DNA from: Dyadobacter sp. CY326
GTDB taxonomy: Bacteria > Bacteroidota > Bacteroidia > Cytophagales > Spirosomataceae
Assembly: GCF_021390515.1 (NCBI RefSeq)
Contig: NZ_JAJUXI010000002.1
Location: 62,001-126,000 of the forward strand
Length of the DNA stretch: 64,000 nucleotides
Reading direction: 5' to 3'
The stretch's first letter is position 1, and each line of letters opens with the position of its first letter. Below the pieces are notes generated by a model, which was given only the letters and a program-made list of their open reading frames with translations, was not told the origin of the DNA and did no database searches. Below, piece after piece: positions 45,413-53,974 of the stretch. A program made the position numbers and the translations under genes.

Positions 45413-45502
45413 AGAGAGGTGTCCGAGTGGTTGAAGGAGCTACCCTGGAAAGGTAGTATGTGGGTAACTGCATCGAGAGTTCGAATCTCTTCCTCTCTGC
45501 CA
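45413..45502 (+). tRNA. tRNA-Ser (anticodon GGA), integration site
   Basis: 90 nt with encoded CCA. Acceptor AGAGAGG/CCTCTCT, discriminator G, anticodon stem CTACC/GGTAG with loop CTGGAAA, long variable arm, T-arm GTTCGAATC. A tyrosine recombinase begins 67 bp further on, so the tRNA 3' end is a likely attachment core. I did not find a second copy of the tRNA 3' end up to 64 kb. Confidence 0.95.
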
Positions 45503-45569
45503 ATTGCCGTTTCTGCTTGCAGGAGCGGCTTTTTTGATTATTTCGACAAATAATCTGCCAAATTTCGGA

Positions 45570-46724
45570 ATGCATAAAAGTCACGACACAGAGTTACCTT
45601 ATAAGTTGGCAGTGCTCAGGGACCGCAACAAGGACCTGAAACAAGTTTGGTATGTCGAGTTCTATGCCTGGGATGAAGTAACCAGCAAACTTGTTCGCAA
45701 GCGCACAAGCATTTCAATGAATTTCAGGGATGTAAAAAGCAGGACCGCCGAAGGCAACCGGCTTGTTCGTGCATGCAACGATCTGCTGAAAAAAGGTTAC
45801 CACTTCAAAAAACAAGCAGCTGATCTGAAACCGGATGCCATTAAAAAGAACGACGATCTGATTAAGGCACTTGAATTCATTCTTTCGGCAACGTCTGTTA
45901 GCGTTTCTGCAAAAACAATCATTTCTTATCAGGCCGCTATCAATAAGCTGAAATTGTTTGCTGACAAACGCTCGCTATACATTTCTGAATTCAAATCAGG
46001 AGATGCGATTTTGTTTCGGGACTTTATGCTAAACAACCTTAAAAACTCAGCACGGACGGCTAACAATACCACACAATTTTTGCTTTCCATGTTTTCAAAA
46101 TATCAGGAGCGCACGGGAATAGAAATCAACCCCTTTAAGGTAAAGTCCTTGAAGGAACCGGCCACCATGAAAAATGTTGCATTTACTGATGAAGACAAAG
46201 CGACAGTTGAAAAGGAGCTAATGTTGCACCATCCGGAATTGTATTTATTCACCCGCATGATTTACTATGGATTCATCCGGCCAGGGGAAATACTGAAATT
46301 ACAGTTTGGGCACGTGCGCATGCAGGAAGGCTACGTTTTGGTGCATGGCCTAATGAGCAAAAGTGGCAAAACGGAAACGGCGCAAATCATTCCGGCATTA
46401 GCTCACGAATTGCAAACCCGCATGGTATTTATGAAACCTGACTATTATTTATTTTCCGCTGGCATGAAGCCGGGCAAATTTCCACTCAGTAAGCAGGTTC
46501 CATTCCGCAGACACGAAAAAGTACTGGAGAAATTGGGATTGATTCAAAAGGGATACACACTTTATTCTTGGAAGCATACCGGCGCCGTAAAGGCTTACAA
46601 GGCCGGTGTAGGAATCAAAGAATTGCAGGGACTATTGAGACATTCTTCCATCCAGATCACTGACATTTATTTAAAATCATTAGGATTACGGACTGACCCG
46701 AACATTAAAAATTACAATTGGTAA
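45570..46724 (+). CDS. Tyrosine recombinase (Bacteroidota integrase)
   Basis: About 384 residues from ATG 45570; the frame opens at a TTG next to the tRNA CCA, but residues before MHKSHDTELP look non-coding. Layout: N-terminal arm-binding domain, SAM-like core-binding domain (about 85-190), catalytic domain with R237 (GFIRPGE), H336 (SWKHTGAVK), H358 (LLRHSS) and nucleophile Y367 (TDIYLKSLG). The second Arg of the usual HxxR is Ala339 here. Adjacent tRNA-Ser suggests it is the integrase of an element extending right. Confidence 0.9.
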   Translation: MHKSHDTELPYKLAVLRDRNKDLKQVWYVEFYAWDEVTSKLVRKRTSISMNFRDVKSRTAEGNRLVRACNDLLKKGYHFKKQAADLKPDAIKKNDDLIKALEFILSATSVSVSAKTIISYQAAINKLKLFADKRSLYISEFKSGDAILFRDFMLNNLKNSARTANNTTQFLLSMFSKYQERTGIEINPFKVKSLKEPATMKNVAFTDEDKATVEKELMLHHPELYLFTRMIYYGFIRPGEILKLQFGHVRMQEGYVLVHGLMSKSGKTETAQIIPALAHELQTRMVFMKPDYYLFSAGMKPGKFPLSKQVPFRRHEKVLEKLGLIQKGYTLYSWKHTGAVKAYKAGVGIKELQGLLRHSSIQITDIYLKSLGLRTDPNIKNYNW

Positions 46725-46758
46725 CCACATTTAAACATTCTACTCAAATCACTAACTC

Positions 46759-47340
46759 ATGAACAAACTTTTAGCAACATGCCAACGTCCATCCTGCCGG
46801 TTCATCTTTGAGGCAACACGTGCCATCCATATAGAAAATTCAACAAATGTCACAATTACAGACTCTTATGCTACTTGCCCTAAATGCGGGTCGTCAGCAA
46901 GGGTACAAGACGGAACTTACAACTTTGATGAAAAAGGATTAATTACACTTTTTTCAGCCCCAAGAGTTAGCCCAGGTGTTATTACTCAGTTTAAAGAAGT
47001 AGCATTACGAGCAAAAGAGAACCAGTATACACCCGAACAGTTTAGAGAAGAAGTAGTAAAAGTTGATCCTGCCGTCAAAGAACTGTTCGACTCTCCGGTT
47101 TTCCAAAGAAATTGGAATCTGGTCAACACTGGATTAATGACTTTCTTTGCATTTGTGGGAATGCTCGTTGCAATATTAACCCTCGTAGAAACTCGTAAAC
47201 AAAAACCTGAGTCCGCACCTGTTATCAACGTGACAATTAATCAACTTCCATCATTTCGCAAGATTCCATCGTCAGCATTACAAAATCCTTCAATTCAATT
47301 GAAATCAGCACAAAAGAAGAACAAGAAGAAAAAGAAGTAG
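46759..47340 (+). CDS. Zinc-ribbon membrane protein, unknown
   Basis: 193 residues. Two Cys pairs (CQRPSC and CPKC, residues about 8-45) suggest an N-terminal zinc ribbon. One membrane helix near residues 127-147 (LMTFFAFVGMLVAILTLV) and a very basic Lys-rich C-terminus follow. Topology suggests a cytosolic N-terminal domain tethered to the inner membrane. Family unknown; it sits just inside the putative island, 34 bp after the integrase, and its DNA is AT-richer than the core genes. Confidence 0.65.
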   Translation: MNKLLATCQRPSCRFIFEATRAIHIENSTNVTITDSYATCPKCGSSARVQDGTYNFDEKGLITLFSAPRVSPGVITQFKEVALRAKENQYTPEQFREEVVKVDPAVKELFDSPVFQRNWNLVNTGLMTFFAFVGMLVAILTLVETRKQKPESAPVINVTINQLPSFRKIPSSALQNPSIQLKSAQKKNKKKKK

Positions 47341-47609
47341 AATCTATCTAATCCATCGCCTCGCTACGACATAGAGGAGAAACGTTGTGAATGTTGATAT
47401 TAAATATGCCTTCAATGTAATTACTTCACACAAGAACAGAATCAATTCACTTGCTGCACACATGTTTAGCAAAGTAAACTTAAACTCAGAAGCCCTCAAA
47501 AATGATCGTACATTATACATGACACAAAGCTCAGTTTTGACCAAATTTTAAGCTTACTTGATAAGTGCTCTCAACAAATATAACCATGTTGGCCAACACA
47601 GCAACCTCC

Positions 47610-48533
47610 CTACCTTTGTCTTTTTTCTCGAACTGCTCGTATCCATGCTTTTTTATTCTCTACTAAACGTTCATCAACTGGATTCACAAATCTGAAATAT
47701 TTTCTATTTTCCACTACGTTACCACGATCAATACTAAGAGTACCAGACTCTTTCATAATATATGATGGCGAAAGATCTGGCATATAATTGTTATTAGAAA
47801 GATTTAAGATTATTTCATATGCTCCAAACGGCCACTTAACTTTGATTGAAATAGTAGAGCGCTCAGTTGATAGCGACATCAAACTATTGTGAAAAGTTTT
47901 TTTTTGTGTTCGTAATATGGTTGTGTATGTTTTGCTAGTACCCTCTTCCTTCCTATAAGTGTCAATAATTTTGTCAATTTCCTTCTGTCCGGAGTTAAAA
48001 TCATTGATGAATTCTGGGCCTTGCACTCTGTCGATGAATCTATCTTCAACTGTGACTTCAACATCCCGGGTTGGATATTGATCAAAATTTCTCAATGAAA
48101 ATACAAGCTTATATACAGATACCGAGGCAATATCCACTACCTCCATTTCAACGACAGGCGGTTCTTCACTGCCAATTAATGTTCTAAGGGTTTGAATTTG
48201 CTGTTCAACGATTCTGGCTTGTGCTTCAATAGTCTGTGTCGACCTATCCAAAATTTCTCTTTGCGTTTGAAGTAGAGAATCTTGTTTAGTGATAGTGACA
48301 CCTGCTTTCTCCAAAATCTCCACTTGAGTTGTAAATAGGGAGTCTTGCTTTACAATCGTGATCTCCGCTTTTTGGAGCAACGTGGTACTTCTATCCAAGA
48401 GATTTTTATACTGCTTAGTTTTTTCCTCTTCATCCTTTATCTCTTTTGTATATTGAATGTACGCGCCGACGATTGATAATATTGATCCACCTAACACAAT
48501 TGTCAGGCCCCATTCTGCAAGAGTCATTTTCAT
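47610..48533 (-). CDS. Membrane-anchored coiled-coil protein with internal repeats
   Basis: 307 residues from ATG 48533. One N-terminal helix (LTIVLGGSILSIVGAYI), then a coiled coil made of about three 20-22-residue repeats: LLQKAEITIVKQDSLFTTQ, ILEKAGVTITKQDSLLQTQ and ILDRSTQTIEAQ. The C-terminal 170 residues look like a beta-rich globular domain (VSVYKLVFSLRNFDQYPTRDVEVTV). No known family. AT-rich, alone on its strand in the island. The region 47341-47609 between it and the previous gene shows no feature. Confidence 0.65.
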   Translation of the reverse strand: MKMTLAEWGLTIVLGGSILSIVGAYIQYTKEIKDEEEKTKQYKNLLDRSTTLLQKAEITIVKQDSLFTTQVEILEKAGVTITKQDSLLQTQREILDRSTQTIEAQARIVEQQIQTLRTLIGSEEPPVVEMEVVDIASVSVYKLVFSLRNFDQYPTRDVEVTVEDRFIDRVQGPEFINDFNSGQKEIDKIIDTYRKEEGTSKTYTTILRTQKKTFHNSLMSLSTERSTISIKVKWPFGAYEIILNLSNNNYMPDLSPSYIMKESGTLSIDRGNVVENRKYFRFVNPVDERLVENKKAWIRAVREKRQR

Positions 48534-48585
48534 TGAATATTAAATTTGAAGTAATTTATACAAGATAACGTCATTCTCAAATTCC

Positions 48586-48616
48586 TTAAAAAAAAGGCGA
48601 ACCGAAACGGCACGCC
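48586..48616 (-). terminator. Terminator of a minus-strand gene cut by the IS
   Basis: On the minus strand GGGCG-TG-CCG-TTT-CGG-TT-CGCC folds as a hairpin and is followed by eight or more T. It belongs to the truncated gene whose last codons lie at 48665-48727. Confidence 0.7.
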
Positions 48617-48664
48617 CTTTAAAGTAACATTTCTACATCTTTGGCCTACCAACCCGGTAGTATC

Positions 48665-48727
48665 TTAATTCAGCGCTCGAAAGCGGCTTACGTCAGGATT
48701 ATAGTTGTTTTCCAGGTCCCGAATCAC
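48665..48727 (-). pseudogene. 3' remnant of a gene truncated by the IS3 element
   Basis: About 20 codons ending at TAA 48665-48667 (VIRDLENNYNPDVSRFRALN) followed by a good terminator, with the upstream part replaced by the IS end at 48728. The tail resembles C-termini of tyrosine recombinases only loosely; I cannot name the gene. It is not the missing end of the DUF4440 fragment on the other side of the IS as far as I can tell. Confidence 0.5.
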
Positions 48728-48739
48728 TGTCTTGACCCC

Positions 48740-49628
48740 TTATAAGTTGGACACTTCTTCCAAGATGGTTGTGTCACAAACCATCGCTTCGTCCCATTTT
48801 TGTTGGGGCGTCACGAAACCGATTGAACGATGGAGGCGACTTTCATTATAATGTTTGATGAAACGCTGGATTGTGTCTTTGGCCTCATAATAGCTAGCAA
48901 ACTGGTTCCGTTCAATCACTTCACGTTCTAAAATACTGTGAAAGGCTTCGATATAAGAGTTTTCTTCAGGCGTTGCAACATGGGTGAATTGCTGCTTTAC
49001 ATCCGAATTTATTAGAAAATTTCGAACCTTGTGGGCAATGAACTGGCTTCCGTCGTCATTTCGTAAGATTACACCTTGCAGCTGATAAAAATGGTTAACC
49101 CGGCGAAGCAAGTTTATTAAATCAAGCTGCCGAATGCTGCCTTGGAAGATCCAATCAATAATTTTACGGGTGTAAACATCCAGAATACTCAGCAAATAGT
49201 AATTGCCACGTTCACCATGAACCCAAACATATTTAATATCCCAGCACAAGTATTCTAATGGCTTACTGGCCTCAATACGACGAAATTGAACAAAATCACG
49301 CTTTCCACTGGGTCGAATCATTTTGTTCAATAAAAGGCCATTGGCAAGCATAAGCCGGTACACCTTCTTCTTATTGATCAGATATTCTTTTTTCAATTCG
49401 TGCGTAGCATACTCATATCCAAACGCGTTAAATTCGGTGTCAATAAGCATTTTTAATGCGAATTACCACATCTTCATTAGGTACCAAAGCGCCATCCAGC
49501 TTCATTGTTATCTGACTAGGTTTTGCTCCTGGTTTGCCATCTCGAGCTCTATAATAAGATACACTACGGGGTAAACCTAGCCATTTACACAATTCCTTTC
49601 TCGTTGTAGATCGCTGATATTGAGTCAT
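48740..49628 (-). pseudogene. IS3 transposase orfB, frameshifted
   Basis: The integrase-core transposase is split in two frames. The first part (49440-49628) ends EDVVIRIKNAY-stop; the second (48740-49450) continues with IDTEFNAFGYEYATHELKKEYLI. The join needs a +1 shift near 49440-49446, which is not a known programmed site, so it is probably a mutation. Catalytic DDE residues are present in the second part: Asp in CWDIKYVW, Asp in LRNDDGSQF, Glu in NSYIEAFHSILERE. The function would be cut-and-copy transposition of the IS. Confidence 0.85.
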
Positions 49629-49633
49629 GACAG

Positions 49634-49945
49634 CTATCTTTTCCTCGGTCCGATAGGAGTTTTTTTTAGAAGTTCACTTTTTACCTCCAGTTCGAGAGCT
49701 TGCTTGGCTACTATGCGCTTCAAGCGTTCGTTTTCTTCTTCTAAGATGCGTACTTGCGGGTCAACCCGTGGATAAGAATCTCGAAGGCCATCCTTGCCAC
49801 TCGCCAAATACTTTTCCTTCCATCTCCTCAAAAGAGAGGGTGACAGGCTATACTTTCTGCTAACCTCGGAAGGTCCGCTCCGAATAGATTCCTGTACGAT
49901 CGAGTACCGATCTTCGGCACTGAATGTTCGCCGTTGTTTACTCAT
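49634..49945 (-). CDS. IS3 orfA (helix-turn-helix protein)
   Basis: 103 residues. HTH (about 10-50: YSIVQESIRSGPSEVSRKYSLSPSLLRRWKEKY) followed by a leucine-zipper coiled coil (ILEEENERLKRIVAKQALELEVKSELL), standard for IS3 OrfA. Near the end the run CTA AAA AAA A allows a -1 slip into orfB, giving the fused OrfAB transposase. Confidence 0.9.
   Translation of the reverse strand: MSKQRRTFSAEDRYSIVQESIRSGPSEVSRKYSLSPSLLRRWKEKYLASGKDGLRDSYPRVDPQVRILEEENERLKRIVAKQALELEVKSELLKKTPIGPRKR
49660..49667 (-). promoter_or_regulatory. Programmed -1 frameshift site (A8) in IS3
   Basis: Eight A in a row on the minus strand, in the reading CTA AAA AAA A. Slipping by -1 leads into a frame that runs without stop (KNSYRTEEKIAV) to the orfB ATG at 49628. 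This is the standard IS3 fusion mechanism. Confidence 0.8.
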
Positions 49946-50011
49946 GATTCCTAAATTAAATGGACTAAACTGTTTTTACAATTTTGTCCAACCGTTTAGG
50001 GGGCTAACACA

Positions 50012-50173
50012 GTAAGTGAAACTTCGCTTTGACCAAAGTTGCTTGTAACCAGAAGTGTCACCGTTAAACCATTTGTCAAGTGCTGATCTTTCCAGCCCGA
50101 TGATGTGCTCAGCGAGTTTACGTTCCTGCTCTGTTTAATTTTGCTAGTAAGCAGGTTTATCTTTCATTTTCAT
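50012..50173 (-). pseudogene. DUF4440/SnoaL-like gene, N-terminal remnant with stops, cut by IS
   Basis: The frame from ATG 50173 reads MKMKDKPAY-stop-QN-stop-T and then ERKLAEHIIGLERSALDKWFNGDTSGY, the N-terminal helix of DUF4440 (NTF2-like) proteins, before it hits the IS right end. In-frame TAG and TAA and the IS truncation make it a pseudogene. The ATG overlaps the stop of the YjbR remnant upstream (ATGA). Confidence 0.7.
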
Positions 50174-50579
50174 ATTGTTTTATTCAAATGTGAAATTAAC
50201 GTCCTACTCCATCCCTGTAAATGCTCACGCTGCTTTTTAGTTAGACCGCTTACAACCAGGTCATACGATTTGGTAACGAGTTCTAGAATTTTGGAGTCAG
50301 CAACATCCTGGTTGAAATAGACACTGATCCAATGTTTTTGTTCATATGGTAGCCTGGCTTTACGCCTTCATACTGGTCTTGCAGTTGCTGTGATTCCTCC
50401 GGGCTGCATTTGATGTCGCAAAAGTCGAATGCTTCAACATTGAAGAAGCAGAACCATTTGTCAAGCACAGAGAATACCAGCAAGTTTTTGTCATAGTCCG
50501 CTTTCGCTTTATCAAATGGCATTTTTTCAGTGGCCTGCCCCAACGAGAGGCAACGATTTCTAAAAGTTTTTAAATCCAT
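50170..50579 (-). pseudogene. MmcQ/YjbR-like gene with a 1-base frameshift
   Basis: From ATG 50579 (MDLKTFRNRCLSLGQATEKMPFD) the frame follows the MmcQ/YjbR family through IKCSPEESQQLQDQYEGVKPGYHMNKN. It then leaves the family at an A-run (50335-50339) and ends at once. Adding one A restores HWISVYFNQDVADSKILELV and SYDLVVSGLTKKQREHLQGW to a stop at 50170-50172. So the gene is broken by a single-base deletion in a homopolymer. A sequencing error is possible. Family role: DNA-binding-like fold, function uncertain. Confidence 0.8.
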
Positions 50580-50628
50580 AGCTTTAAATTTTACGCAAGC
50601 ATTTGAGTACTCAAAGGAGACTTCAGAA

Positions 50629-51708
50629 TCAATCTTCCAGGAACGGATAATCTGTGTATCCATGCTCGCCTCCACCGTACATGGTAGCTTTGTCAGGTTG
50701 GTTCAACTCAGCATCCAATTGAAAACGTCTTGGCAGATCCGGGTTGGCCAGAAACAATGAAGCATAAGAAATTACTTTAGCGATCCCCTTTTCGAGTTCC
50801 GCTTCCCCACTTTCTTTATTGAAACCGGCATTTCCGATGACCAGGTGTTTACTTATTTCGCCAAATGTTTCAACAGCATTCTTAGGATTTTTTGGGAAGT
50901 TGTCCAAAGGGAACATGCCATTCATCAAATGAATATAGGCCAGGGGCAATTCATTCAAAGCTTCGATCAAAGGTGAGAATTGAGCAACAGGATCACTGTT
51001 TACTATATTATTATAATAGACAGTTGGTGATAGCTTAATGCCTACTCTATCACTTCCCAACACATCAACGAGTTCTTGCATCACTTCCAGCACGAAGCGG
51101 TTCCTGTTTTCAATATTGCCACCATACGCATCAGTTCGAAGGTTGGCACTTTCTGATAAAAATTGGTTAGGTAAATATCCGAATGCTGCGTGCAGTTCGA
51201 CGCCGTCAAAACCAGCTTCAATAGCATTTCTGGCTGCCTGGCCATAATCCTTTACGATCTGTCTGATCTCTTGTGTGGTTAATTCCTGAGGCGTTTCGTA
51301 ATCTTTCATTCCCTGGGAGGTGAAATGCTGCTGCCCTGTTATCCCGATCGCTGATGGTGCCACCGGAAGTTTTCCTTTCCTGTCCACTGAATGCCCAACA
51401 CGGCCAGTATGCCAAAGCTGTGCATAAATTACGCCTCCCTGGTCATGAACGGATTTTGTCACTTTCTTCCAGGCCTCAATCTGCTGCTCGCTGTAAAGGC
51501 CAGGTGTCAAAGGACTACCCTGTGCCTGTTCTGAGATATTTACAGCCTCTGTGATCAGAAGTCCCGCGCTTGCCCGCTGGGTGTAATATAAAGTCGTCAG
51601 ATCTGACACAACACCCTCGCTGTTAGCACGGCTGCGTGTCATGGGTGCCATAGCAAGCGCGTTTTGCAATGTTTGTTTTCCCAATGTTACCTTTTCTAGT
51701 AATTTCAT
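50629..51708 (-). CDS. Old Yellow Enzyme-family alkene reductase
   Basis: 359 residues, full length, FMN barrel. Signatures: LAMAPMTRSRA at the start, IYAQLWHTGRVGHS, FDGVELHAAFGYLPNQFLSESANLR, YGGNIENRNRF, and a C-terminal FLANPDLPRR. It reduces activated C=C bonds with NAD(P)H. Where most OYEs have His-x-x-Asn/His (HGANGY), this reads HAAFGY, with Phe in the second position; this may be a subfamily trait. It is the only apparently intact reductase of its kind in this decaying operon. Confidence 0.9.
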   Translation of the reverse strand: MKLLEKVTLGKQTLQNALAMAPMTRSRANSEGVVSDLTTLYYTQRASAGLLITEAVNISEQAQGSPLTPGLYSEQQIEAWKKVTKSVHDQGGVIYAQLWHTGRVGHSVDRKGKLPVAPSAIGITGQQHFTSQGMKDYETPQELTTQEIRQIVKDYGQAARNAIEAGFDGVELHAAFGYLPNQFLSESANLRTDAYGGNIENRNRFVLEVMQELVDVLGSDRVGIKLSPTVYYNNIVNSDPVAQFSPLIEALNELPLAYIHLMNGMFPLDNFPKNPKNAVETFGEISKHLVIGNAGFNKESGEAELEKGIAKVISYASLFLANPDLPRRFQLDAELNQPDKATMYGGGEHGYTDYPFLED

Positions 51709-51767
51709 TATCTCTTCAATTATTAAGTTATATCTGTAAATTGTACGTTTGAATCTGGAATATATTC

Positions 51768-52411
51768 CTAGATCAGCCCACGGTCAAGGCAATATTGTCT
51801 CACACTTTCTTCGGCCGTTGGCAGCTCTCCGAACAGATCTTTTTGGCAAGTTGTGATGTATAAATAACTCCGTAAGTTCCTGTTAGGAATGTTGGTAGCA
51901 CTCCTTTTGTAATTTTCTTGATGATGTAATCCGGTGTCTGGTCAAGGAACGCACCCGGCCTGAGTGCAATGGAAGGCTGCTTTTTTTCTTTTAGATATTT
52001 TTCGATCAGATATTTATTATAAAAGTGAGGTACCGATTTGGCTTTATCGGATTCGAGAATAGAGATCAGTATAAAACGGGGGATTCCTGCTGCCTTGGTA
52101 GCATCCACCAGATTCTGGTACCCGATCGTATCAATTACCGGACTGTCGCCCTTTGTCCTTTTCGTGTATCCTGCTGCACTTGCCACAATCGCATCGAATC
52201 CATATGTTGGTGATATAGCCTCACTCAAAGAAGGGGCATCCATCATATCACCTAAGACAAAGCTTTTGACGCCCATTTCCACAAGTTTACTTCTATCGCT
52301 GCTTGCCCTGACCATTGCCGTGACTTCCGTGCCGAGTTTAAGTAGTTCGGCAACGATTTTATTTCCAAGGTATCCGGTCGCACCAGCCACCAGAACTTTC
52401 TTTTTATTCAT
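51768..52411 (-). pseudogene. NAD(P)-binding SDR/NmrA-like gene, frameshifted near the 3' end
   Basis: From ATG 52411 the Rossmann fold is intact (VLVAGATGYLGNKIVAELLKLG; AMVRASSDRSKL; RFILISILESDK; ALRPGAFLDQTPDYI). The frame stops after TSQLAKKICSESC. One extra A in the run at 51840-51844 would give KDLFGELPTAEESVRQYCLD to a stop at 51768-51770, which looks like a genuine family C-terminus. Even then it is about 80 residues shorter than typical relatives, so an internal deletion is also likely. Confidence 0.7.
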
Positions 52412-52441
52412 TTTTTTGATTTTTAGATTATAGAATTAATT

Positions 52442-53365
52442 TTAATCGACCGTAAGAATAACCTTACCATTTACACCACCAGCCGTTAAAAAATCTTGGG
52501 CTTTCGCTGCTTCACCAAGCTTAAATACTTTGGAAACCACTGGTTTGAATTTCCCGGCCTTTACCAGCTCCAAGCCATTCTGCAAGGTTTTCACTGAGAT
52601 GTCTGAGGCTACAAAACCAGCTTTTACCTTGTATTGTTCTGCCAACTGCTGTGATGGGGGTATGACAATACTCAATAGTTTTCCGCCTGGCTTTAACACC
52701 TGAAAAAGCTTTTCCTGGGCCTGGCCACCCGCGGTATCGGCCACCAGATCAATATCGTTGACCAAACGGGCCACATCCTGTGATTTATAATCAATAACCT
52801 GGTCAGCACCCAGGTTTTTTGCCAGTTCCACACCTTTTCCGGACGCTGTGGCGATTACGTACGCACCGGCGGCTTTGGCCAGTTGCACCATTGCTCCCCC
52901 GGCCGCACCAGCCCCACCCTGGATCAATACTTTTCGACCCTTTTCAAGTTGCCCGGCAGTAAAGAGCACTGATTGTGCAGTCCCGATATTGACACCAATT
53001 GATGCTGCCTGTTCAAAGGATAGCCCCTCCGGCATAGGCAGCACAAAGTCCTTGTTTACTGTCACATACTCGGAATAACCGTTTGTCTTGGTAAGGGCAA
53101 CAACCTGATCACCCGCTTTAAACATTGTTACCCCATCCCCAATGGCTACAATTACCCCAGCAGCCTCACCGCCGGGTGTAAAGGGCATTTCAACAGGGCG
53201 TGCCTCCTTCATAAACCCCATGCGGATTTTTATGTCTATTGGACTTACACCTGCCGCCTTGACCCGGATCAAGACATCATTTTCACTCTGGATTGATGGG
53301 ATTGAAACTTCAACCTCTTCGATCACATCTGAACTTCCATAAGTTCTGTATTGGATTGCTTTCAT
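52442..53365 (-). CDS. NADPH:quinone oxidoreductase-like MDR enzyme
   Basis: 307 residues of the medium-chain dehydrogenase/reductase family without zinc ligands: N-terminal GroES-like part (VLIRVKAAGVSPIDIKIR, PGGEAAGVIVAIG), then the NADPH Rossmann segment VLIQGGAGAAGGAMVQLAKAAGA. It reduces quinones or activated alkenes. Its ATG overlaps the stop of the OYE remnant upstream (TAATG), so it was part of the same operon. Apparently intact. Confidence 0.9.
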   Translation of the reverse strand: MKAIQYRTYGSSDVIEEVEVSIPSIQSENDVLIRVKAAGVSPIDIKIRMGFMKEARPVEMPFTPGGEAAGVIVAIGDGVTMFKAGDQVVALTKTNGYSEYVTVNKDFVLPMPEGLSFEQAASIGVNIGTAQSVLFTAGQLEKGRKVLIQGGAGAAGGAMVQLAKAAGAYVIATASGKGVELAKNLGADQVIDYKSQDVARLVNDIDLVADTAGGQAQEKLFQVLKPGGKLLSIVIPPSQQLAEQYKVKAGFVASDISVKTLQNGLELVKAGKFKPVVSKVFKLGEAAKAQDFLTAGGVNGKVILTVD

Positions 53366-53853
53366 TATTTTAAAGTATTAAGTGGATAATCAGTGTAGCA
53401 TTGCTGCGAATACGATGTGCAGAATTCAACAGCATTAAGGCGTTCGCTTTTTTGGATACGGTCAACAAAATCAGGATTAGCAAGGAATCCGCGCCAAAAA
53501 GCAACTAGGTTCGCCAGTCCCCCTTGTAGCGTTGTCTCCGCCGTTTGCCGGGTTAAGCCATTACAGAATATAATTGTATTGTTTAAATATCGAACGAATT
53601 GCCTTATACGTCTTTTCAGGAATTTGCGGGTTGGTTGAAAGATGAATATAGGCGATCCCTAATTTGTCCAGTTCACTGGCCAAGTAGGTATATGTTTTAT
53701 GCACAATCCTGCGCCAGCACGCTGCGCATAATACTTTGCCATCAGCGCATTAGGCAGGTTGCCGATGGCCCTGCTCCGGGTAATTGGTGCCATCACCAGA
53801 TGATTTTTCAACTTCAAGAAGCCTTTCTCATAAGGCGTGAATAACTTCTTCAT
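53365..53853 (-). pseudogene. Second OYE alkene reductase, remnant with deletion and frameshifts
   Basis: ATG 53853 starts a normal OYE N-terminus (MKKLFTPYEKGFLKLKNHLVMAPITRSRA to YYAQRAGAGL). It is followed in another frame by a late-barrel segment (YLASELDKLGIAYIHLSTN), and in a third frame by the C-terminus (NGLTRQTAETTLQGGLANLVAFWRGFLANPDF and YTDYPLN) to TAA 53365-53367. About 190 residues of the middle are gone and at least two shifts exist. The full gene would have been a paralogue of 50629-51708. Confidence 0.85.
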
Positions 53854-53974
53854 TTAGCTCCTGCTTAGTTACAGAACAAATGTAGAAGTTACCAAATGGG
53901 TAAAATACCCAGAAAAGACACAATAATAGTCCTATCCGGCAAGCGGTGTCTTAAATTGAGAACGCAATGAAAAC

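Larger units (their letters stand above)
48728..50011 (-). mobile_element. IS3-family insertion sequence
   Basis: About 1.28 kb. The ends are imperfect inverted repeats: left TGTCTTGACCCCTTATAAGT, right (reverse complement) TGTGTTAGCCCCCTAAACGG, both followed by TTGGACA. It carries orfA and a DDE transposase orfB in the -1 frame. No clean target duplication is visible, which suggests a rearrangement at one end after insertion. orfB has a second frameshift, so the copy is likely inactive. Confidence 0.88.

Noticed and set aside
47344-47544. 66-codon minus-strand frame
   Set aside because: TTG start, low-complexity hydrophobic product, no motif; AT-rich spacer is enough to explain it.
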